A stretch of DNA of 57,397 bases from the NCBI GenBank assembly GCA_014084085.1, contig NPFB01000076.1:107254-164650 (forward strand), in the 5' to 3' direction. The position numbers were made by a program, and so were the translations under genes. This document shows positions 51,594 through 57,397 of the stretch, piece after piece. The first letter of the stretch is position 1. Every line of letters starts with the position of its first letter. This DNA is from Hondaea fermentalgiana. Lineage: Eukaryota; Sar; Bigyra; Thraustochytrida; Thraustochytriidae. The notes below the pieces were generated by a model that had not been told where the DNA came from, made no database searches, and worked only from the letters and a program-made list of their open reading frames with translations.

Positions 51594-51611
51594 AACCTAA
51601 CCTAACCCTAG
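51594..51611. repeat. short telomere-like repeat
   Basis: AACCTAACCTAACCCTAG, about three units of a CCTAA/CCCTAA motif. On the minus strand this is TTAGGG/TTAGG-like. It sits exactly at the border between the broken TPR gene and the upstream flank of the Crinkler-like gene. Confidence 0.6.
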
Positions 51612-51792
51612 TTGGTCACGCGTGAATCGCGGAAACCTATACCATGCAGACCCAGGACGACGCACGCGAGCGGGGGAATAAGGGAGGGCTTGCGTGCGCG
51701 CGCACGAGCGAGCGGGCGGAGAGAGGAGCGCGGAGAGGAGCGCGGAAGGATCGCGCGCGGGCGCGCTTGGGAGAGGGAAGAAGGGCGGCGCG

Positions 51793-53601
51793 ATGGCGAC
51801 CACGAAGTCTTTCGCTGAAGTCCTCGCCACCGTGCCGATGGAAGACGCCGCGATGACCGACAACTTCGAAGAATCGGTCACGCGCGGGCTGCAACAAATT
51901 GAGCAAGTTGATCCCGATTTTTTCAACAGCGAACAAGACGCGAGAAGCCGCGCAAGTTCGCAGTACTCTTCGCGGAGCCGAGGAGGTCTTGCGCCCCAAA
52001 CCGGCGTGCAAGCTCGCCTCGACCTGTTCCCCACGCGTGTGGCCCGCTGGAACCGTTTCTTCGATGATGTCGAATGGGACTCATTTGAACAGGAGGCCGG
52101 ATTTGGCGATGTCCAGGTCCGAGAAGACCACTTCGATACCAATTTTATGCGGATCTCAAATCTTAACGAGCAGGCAGCAGTCGATCGCTTCAAGGTCGGG
52201 ATGAATGACCCGGTGTTGCGCCGTGTCGTATCATTCCGAGCTACGGCGTCGCCAAACGGATGGACGCCCTTTGATGTTCAAGCTGACGTCGAGATGACCG
52301 GCGTCGGGCATCGCGTTGACTTGGTGTGGACTCGGCAGCGTCCCACTGCCGGCGTTCGAGCCAGTGCTGGCCTTGCCGCCACGTCAGTCGCGAACCGTGC
52401 GCGCTTCCTCGTGCACGAGCACAAGTCGCCCGGGAAATTCCCCTATGGCCTCGCCGACGCCGAATTGACCAACCTTGCTCGAAACTGGGCACAAGGTTCG
52501 CATAACTCCCTCGACGATGCCAAGAATGCTGTGAACGAAGCCTGGGAAGGAGCTTGTGACGACCTCGTCGACTATTGGGAAATGGGAGAAGGTTTTCGTA
52601 CCCGCGAAGGCTCTGTGCGTTTTCGCTACCCGATCATCCAAATTTACGTTTACATGCTACGCTCTTTCTGTAAGTACGGCGTTCTCTCCACCACCGACAG
52701 GACTTGGTTCTTCAAGATCGACCAGGAGAATGTGTTGCACATTTCGAGGGTGTTCCGCTCGACCGGCACAGGCCGCGATTCGATGCGTTATGCGTACACG
52801 TGCATGCTTTACCGCGCCGTGGTCGGCATGGCGCGCCTGGAGCTCGACGAGGAGCATCTGCGTGCAATTTGTCAGACTGACATTCGCCGCGGGTCTCCCG
52901 AGTGGAACGAGGTATGGCGCCGTTTTGGTTATGGCGACGGCGCGGGGGTGACTACAAGGAATGCGCGTCGCGGAGCCGCTCTGCCAGACGATCGGACCGA
53001 CGCCGCCTCGCTCGGCGACAAAGAGGCGCTGCGCGAGCTGCTCCCGCTCAAGAGCGACCTTCACTTTCCCTACGCAGGAGGCCTGTTGGACGTCATTAAG
53101 CAGTACCCTGAAGGCCAGTATGGCTTCGCGATCCGCGTGGACACGGGCGGCGTCGACACGGTCGTCAAGGTCATGACCCCGGCGAAAGCCCCGGAAGAAA
53201 CGGCTAAGGCAGAGTCCGCCTTTTGGCACGAGATGGATGTCTACCGCGAGCTGCGCTCCCTCTGGGGGACGCACGTGCCCTGGTACCTGTACGGCGGCCG
53301 CCACATCTTCAACGACCTCATCGTTGCCACAAGTTACGCGGGCGAGTCGCTCAATTCCAGCGCCGTGAGCGAGGACGTTCGGGAGAAGGCCTGGGCGGCG
53401 CTTACGGAGGTGCACAACGCTGGCGTCGCGCATGGCGACGTGCTGCTGCGGAACTTTGTCATGGACGATGCTGGCACCGTCCGCATTATCGACTTCGCCC
53501 AGGCCAAGACCGGCGCGTCTATTCGCGACTTTCAGAGGGACCGCGACGACTTCGACCGCGTCTTCTCTGGTGCGCAAACGAGATGCCGCCGCAAAACCTG
53601 A
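51793..53601 (+). CDS. Crinkler-like PD-(D/E)XK nuclease plus protein kinase
   Basis: The protein has 602 residues from the ATG at 51793. The frame is open 33 codons further upstream, but those read an Arg/Gly-rich repeat. Residues about 80-300 match a restriction-endonuclease-like fold: GHRVDLVWTR supplies the Asp and LVHEHKSPGKF supplies the E-x-K, with LARNWAQ and YPIIQIYVYML after it. Residues about 445-590 are a kinase of the Crinkler/FunK1-like kind. VVKVM has the Lys, WHEMDVYREL the helix-C Glu, HGDVLLRNFVMDDAGTVR the catalytic Asp and Asn, and IIDFAQAK the metal Asp. This nuclease-kinase pairing is known from eukaryotic Crinkler-type effectors and conflict proteins. No LxLFLAK header or signal peptide is visible, so it may act inside its own cell. 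It is intact, unlike its neighbours. Confidence 0.78.
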   Translation: MATTKSFAEVLATVPMEDAAMTDNFEESVTRGLQQIEQVDPDFFNSEQDARSRASSQYSSRSRGGLAPQTGVQARLDLFPTRVARWNRFFDDVEWDSFEQEAGFGDVQVREDHFDTNFMRISNLNEQAAVDRFKVGMNDPVLRRVVSFRATASPNGWTPFDVQADVEMTGVGHRVDLVWTRQRPTAGVRASAGLAATSVANRARFLVHEHKSPGKFPYGLADAELTNLARNWAQGSHNSLDDAKNAVNEAWEGACDDLVDYWEMGEGFRTREGSVRFRYPIIQIYVYMLRSFCKYGVLSTTDRTWFFKIDQENVLHISRVFRSTGTGRDSMRYAYTCMLYRAVVGMARLELDEEHLRAICQTDIRRGSPEWNEVWRRFGYGDGAGVTTRNARRGAALPDDRTDAASLGDKEALRELLPLKSDLHFPYAGGLLDVIKQYPEGQYGFAIRVDTGGVDTVVKVMTPAKAPEETAKAESAFWHEMDVYRELRSLWGTHVPWYLYGGRHIFNDLIVATSYAGESLNSSAVSEDVREKAWAALTEVHNAGVAHGDVLLRNFVMDDAGTVRIIDFAQAKTGASIRDFQRDRDDFDRVFSGAQTRCRRKT

Positions 53602-53745
53602 CGCGTGGCGCCATGCCGTCGGTCAGGCAATGTCGTATGCCTTCGAGACCAAGAAACGAGGGAGGGCCCACCTGCTTTCCCGGTCAAGTGTCTATTATTT
53701 CTCACACAAAATAGAGCACGGGATTTCCGTCGCTCGTGCAAAGTG
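53602..53745 (+). pseudogene. tail fragment of a second PD-(D/E)XK nuclease
   Basis: Immediately after the Crinkler-like gene, in the +1 frame and partly overlapping its last codons, AWRHAVGQAMSYAFETKKRG reads like the region that follows the E-x-K motif in this nuclease family. It parallels LWRQAIGQAYTYSREF in the downstream nuclease fragment. The catalytic core that should precede it is missing, so it is a truncated relic. Confidence 0.5.
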
Positions 53746-53929
53746 ATTTGAGTCCTTGCTCCTGGAAAGCAGTTCCGGAACTCCCGAACCCAAACCAAGA
53801 ACAAAGAAAACACTGTCGACGCACCCAAAACTTATGACCAAGACCAGAACACCAATGCCACTTCAGTCTCCAGTAGTTCGACTCAAGTCGTACAATCAAC
53901 ACCAGCACCAGTTGTTTCGGCCAACGAAA

Positions 53930-54684
53930 AATGGGCTTGCAATGCAGGTCATCGAGGCGCAAATCGAGGAAACCGTATCGACCTTCATGGAAATGAACCC
54001 GACGGCCGATCGCGACGCCATGGTCTGGCGTTGCCGCACTACTTTCGAGACTCCGACAAGAAGGGCTTCGTCTACCCTTTCGGCGAGCGCTGGCCCGTAC
54101 TCGGCTACTCCACCAAGGGCAAGGCCAAGCGCGCGATCACTGGAGACGCCTCTCGGAGGGGCTCCGGGGGTGGGTGGTTTGACTCGGGTAATCGACTTTG
54201 ATATTTGCCCGAAAGCAGTTCGAACAGACCTACTGGACGAGGAGGAGATCGCCGCCGTGAAAACATCATGCTGACGCGCACCGGCGTCTCCAAACTCATC
54301 CTTATTTCGAAGAGCCCGAGGGCGGAGATTTTGAAGATTTTTTTCGTGAGACTGGGTGCGGCGCACTGTACTGCGTTGGTGGACGAGGAATGCAGTTTAT
54401 CGGAGACTCACTCCCACGGCAAGAGATGCATTCGTGAGATGACTGAGCAGTTGGCGTCTGTCGCCGAGAAAGCGAGCTTGCATGATGCAATTCGTGACCG
54501 CCTTGCAGAAATCTACGGGGGCCAGGTCGAGTTCACCTTTCCTTCGGGCGGTAGGGCCGATGTCCTATGCCCAGACGTCGTCATCGAGGTAAAGCAAGCG
54601 GCTTTGTGGCGACAAGCCATCGGCCAGGCCTATACATACTCGCGTGAGTTTCATTCCGGCGACACTGGATATAGTCAAAGATAA
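53930..54684 (+). pseudogene. decayed BRO-N plus PD-(D/E)XK nuclease element
   Basis: Protein-like pieces in changing frames make up a broken gene. Near 54082-54138 WPVLGYSTKGKAKRAI matches the LGYxxxxKAxxxH core of the BRO-N domain. Near 54263-54358 NIMLTRTGVSKLILISKSPR matches the BRO-N segment that reads LxxxGLYxLILxSxxPxA. An intact frame follows at 54439-54684 with HDAIRDRLAEIYGG, GRADVLCPDVVIEVKQAALW and AIGQAYTYS, a complete D...E-x-K...GQA nuclease core. BRO-N domains are typical of large DNA viruses and phage-like elements, and pairing with such a nuclease is plausible for them. At least two frame changes and a stop separate the parts. Confidence 0.6.
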
Positions 54685-55478
54685 TGTGATCAATGGGCCG
54701 CAGCTTTGCGACTTGGTCTGGACAATGGCGCGTCTTCCTCAGTCCCGGGTGGACGAGGTTCTCTAGCACCATGATGGGTGGTGTTTCAGACGAACAAATC
54801 GTTGAACGAATCGGGCTTTCCGCGCCACGGGGCACACCCATCGCACGTGAAGATTCCTGACAGAATAATGTTTCCGCGTGTGGTCCCCTTCAAGCAGACG
54901 GTGCACAAGGAACGCACGACGTACTCTGCAATCAGTGCCGATCCGTAGTGGTGAGTGCTGAAGGCGTGAGCCGTGTCGATCAGATATCAGCAATTTTCCA
55001 AGTAAAGGTCAGGCCAGACGCCTTTCGCTGGCGTTGTGTCAACGACCTTTTACAACGACTTGCTCACCCGGCGCGTCTCCAGCATGGCGCATGGTCCCGC
55101 GAACGAGAATATGCGCTTCTGGACATCTGGCGGACACGTCGCCAGCCCCGCAATGTCCACCGCTTTCCGATATCGCTCTCCGATATCGCTCTCCGATATC
55201 GCCCCGCGCACTTCGCTCGCTCCGCTCGCTCTACGACCTCGCTCCGTGCGCGGTGGTGTTGCGGTATTGTTGTCGTCATCCCTCTGCCTTCAAGTATCGA
55301 AATGCCTCTTGACATTTCTGTGCAACATCGCTACACGACGAACGGGCGCCAAGAAATGTAGCGTGTAAGAGCATGGACCAAAAATGAGCATTGAAAAATA
55401 AAGTACCGCAGCTAGACTAATTTTGCCACAGCAAGCAAGTAGGCTATCGCACGGCTGTTTCGCTCAAAGGCAAATTGC
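54685..55478. other. degraded accessory region, no intact gene
   Basis: Short coding-like bits persist after the nuclease fragment, for example NGPQLCDLVWTMARLPQSRV near 54690-54765 and, in another frame, HVKIPDRIMFPRVVPFKQTV near 54845-54905, each closed by stops. They may be the eroded continuation of the same element or of another gene. From 55160 a 13-base repeat appears. The 3' flank of the gamma-glutamyl hydrolase gene is at the right end. Confidence 0.45.
55160..55204. repeat. 13-mer tandem repeat, three copies
   Basis: The unit CCGATATCGCTCT occurs three times in a row. Each unit contains the palindrome CGATATCG. Confidence 0.9.
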
Positions 55479-56779
55479 TCACTTGAACTCGTACGTTTCG
55501 GCAAAGTACTGATCATAGTGAACCGAATGGTGCGATGCACGAGCCTGAATGACCTCTTGTGCTTCCTGAGCAAGACCACCGGGAAAACTATTGGCATTGC
55601 AACGCGTCTTTTGCACAAAAAAGTTAGTGAAATATTGCGCCAGGAAAATCGCGTTGGGAGAGTGGGGGATGCCGGAAGGCACGAACCACTCAAAAATGGC
55701 CTTTTCAGGATGGAACTGTACACCATAAATGGGCAGTCCTCCCTTGGCCTCAATCATGGCAACAAAGGGTTTGCCCTTCTTGTCCACATAGGTAGCGAGG
55801 TCGGTAAAGAAGCCGCTGAGCTTGGGGTTGCTCTTGAAGACTTCCGGATCGACGCCCTGTCCGTGCGCGTTGAATGTGATGTTCTTGCTTTCCATCGCCT
55901 CACGAAGTACATCAGGCATGGATCCCACAAGCTCACTCGAGGCAGCATTCGCGGTCAGGGTCACGGGGGCTGGGTAGTTTTCTGAGTCAAAAATGCCGCT
56001 TGCCGAGAGAATTGTTGCGTTGCTCCCGCTTGCGAGCACGGCGAGCTGCTCGAATCCGAGGCATGTGCCCCAAATCGGGTAGATCGTTCCCTTTGCATTC
56101 GCTTCGAGCGCCCAGTTGAAGAGCTTGGCACTCGCCTGTAAGAATTTGTAAATCGAGGGGAAACCGTCAATATGAGTGCCCTGACGACGACGACAACGAC
56201 GACGACGACACGGCGACCAGAACAAGACGGTGTGAATGCGTCTTAGGGCCGTCAAAGGAAAAAAACTTACATCAAAGTAGGGATGTCCGGGCGAAAGGTT
56301 GGCGGCGCCACCTGGGAAAAAGAGACCGTTGATCGAGTCAAAGACGCGCTTCAATTCCTCGTCCGAAGAGGTGTAGCGCACCGCGACTACGCGCGCGCCA
56401 GCCATTTCAAGATTCTATGTACGCAATGCATGCCATTAGTCTCGTCGGCCAGTTTGTCGGGGTCTCGGCGGCTGCGCAAATTGCGCCGAGGGCGGAAGCT
56501 TCACGTGTTCGATTCGTCCCAACTCATTCTTGTCCAACGCACCTTGACGTAGGAGGCCGCAACGTATTCTCCGGCTCCTTCCTCTGCGGGCTGCGAGAGC
56601 ACGCCGATGATGGGCCTGTCGTTGACCACCTCGCAGGCGCTCGCGCCCAGGCTTTCCGCCTGCTTGCGCACGTCGAGGCTCGCGAAGCGAAGCCCGCGCG
56701 CCTCCACCGTCTCCAGCATGCCGCTCGCGACCAGCACGGCTGCCGCCAGCACCGCCGCGATCCCGCGCGCGCCCGCCAT
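55479..56779 (-). CDS. GGH: gamma-glutamyl hydrolase (folate), three exons, secreted or vacuolar
   Basis: Exon 1 is 56543-56779, exon 2 is 56271-56414 and exon 3 is 55479-56135. The introns are 56415-56542 (GTGCGT..ATAG) and 56136-56270 (GTAAGT..ACAG), both phase 0, giving 345 residues. The enzyme (peptidase C26) trims poly-gamma-glutamate from folates in vacuoles, lysosomes or outside the cell. A signal peptide is clear (MAGARGIAAVLAAAVLVASG). Family blocks are NDRPIIGVLSQP, YVAASYVK joined to NLEMAGARVVAVRY across intron 1, SINGLFFPGGAANLS, and HPYFD joined to ASAKLFNWALEANAKG across intron 2. YPIWGTCLGFEQLAVLASG carries the nucleophile Cys, and IYGVQFHPEKAIFEW carries the catalytic His. 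Intron 2 contains a GAC trinucleotide run. Length fits the family. Confidence 0.94.
56185..56214. repeat. GAC trinucleotide run inside GGH intron 2
   Basis: GAC/AAC units within the 135-base intron 2. Because the intron keeps the frame open, a genome annotation could wrongly translate it. Confidence 0.8.
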
Positions 56780-57344
56780 CCTGTCTCCCCCGCGTCTCCG
56801 CGTCTGCTGCCTGCGCAAAGTCGCCGCGCGCTGCTGCTGCGCGTGGACCTGGGCGTCGCGCGTGGAGTTTTGGATTTGGATTTGGCTGCGCTCCATCATC
56901 GATCAGCGGCACGCGCAAGATGGATTTTTTTGGCCCAGCTGAGAAGCCCAGAAGCCAGAAGCCAACAGAAGCCAGGAGCCAGGTACAGATGGTATACCGG
57001 GTGAAGCCGAGGACGCTGATGCGATCTTGAGGCTCGCTGGCTCGCCAGGGCAGCGAGCGCGCTGCAGCTGCTCGTCCGCGAGCGAGAGAAGAATGAGTGC
57101 GGCGGCTGCGGTTAGCCGCTTCGGCGTTTTGCCGATGTGCTCGCGAAATGGGCGCCGAAGAGAACAATGAAGGCGATGCGACGTGGTGGCACGAGGTCTG
57201 CAACTGATCGCTGTGTGGGCGGGCGACAGTAGGTAGCTGCAGGTTGTAGAGACGAAGCAGAAGTAGGCGTGGCCTATTCATGGTTTTCGGATGAGAGACA
57301 AAAGTACAAGAGAGAAGTTATACACGATGCCACTGGCGATAGTA

Positions 57345-57397
<53 letters not shown>
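56780..57397. other. upstream flank of GGH, no supported gene
   Basis: This is the promoter side of the gamma-glutamyl hydrolase gene. It includes GGATTTGGATTTGGC (about 56872), AGAAGCCAG repeats (56940-56980) and the CTTG array at the window edge. Minus-strand frames here are Arg/Ser-rich and unconvincing. Confidence 0.5.
57345..57397. repeat. CTTG tetranucleotide array running off the window
   Basis: At least 13 perfect TTGC/CTTG units continue to the last base, so the full length is not visible. Confidence 0.95.

Noticed and set aside
56136..56270. In-frame coding reading through GGH intron 2
   Set aside because: The stretch encodes an Arg run from a GAC array and interrupts the conserved HPYFD/ASAKLF junction. 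GTAAGT and TTACAG flank it exactly.

Overview
The window is nuclear DNA from a GC-rich, gene-dense protist. The evidence is spliceosomal introns with GT..AG ends, eukaryotic replication, mitochondrial and flagellar genes, and long single-exon genes separated by microsatellite-rich spacers. My best guess is a stramenopile, most likely a labyrinthulomycete (thraustochytrid). This is inferred from gene content: few short introns, a Crinkler-type nuclease-kinase, kinesin-light-chain-like TPR proteins and cilium proteins. No single sequence proves it. A 100-base run of N at 44957-45056 is an assembly gap.

Layout. 1-2747 is repeat-rich flank with no supported gene. 2.7-14.0 kb holds an unusual protein kinase (+), a PP2C phosphatase (-), ORC1 (+), an unknown membrane protein (-) and the two-exon clamp-loader subunit RFC3/Rfc5 (+). 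14.3-24.4 kb is one 10.1-kb reading frame (-) encoding a giant protein of about 15 four-EF-hand modules, three of them nearly identical. 26.0-29.3 kb holds a multi-pass membrane protein (+), a Pierce1-like ciliary candidate (-) and a mitochondrial-type inorganic pyrophosphatase (+). 29.6-37.7 kb is an 8-kb ARM/HEAT-like gene (-). 38.7-42.2 kb holds ATP synthase OSCP (+), a steroid 5-alpha-reductase family protein (-) and an unknown acidic protein (-). 42.2-45.0 kb is gene-poor and full of short tandem repeats. 45.1-49.6 kb holds a glutamate-dehydrogenase-like protein with altered active-site residues (+, 5' end lost in the gap), a two-exon CCDC34-like coiled-coil gene (-) and a divergent ankyrin/RING-like gene (+).

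50.1-55.4 kb differs from the rest and is the most interesting part. It contains a broken TPR gene with a domain of the kind I associate with immune-receptor-like proteins, a short telomere-like repeat, an intact Crinkler-like PD-(D/E)XK nuclease plus protein kinase gene, and a decayed BRO-N plus PD-(D/E)XK nuclease element of the sort known from large DNA viruses and mobile elements. It looks like an accessory (effector, conflict or viral) island next to conserved housekeeping genes. The window closes with a three-exon gamma-glutamyl hydrolase (-) and a CTTG tetranucleotide array at its edge.

Together the genes cover DNA replication (ORC1, RFC3), mitochondrial energy metabolism (OSCP, PPase), signalling (kinase, PP2C), candidate flagellar proteins (Pierce1-like, CCDC34-like, possibly the EF-hand and ARM giants) and folate metabolism (GGH). 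They sit on both strands with no operon logic.
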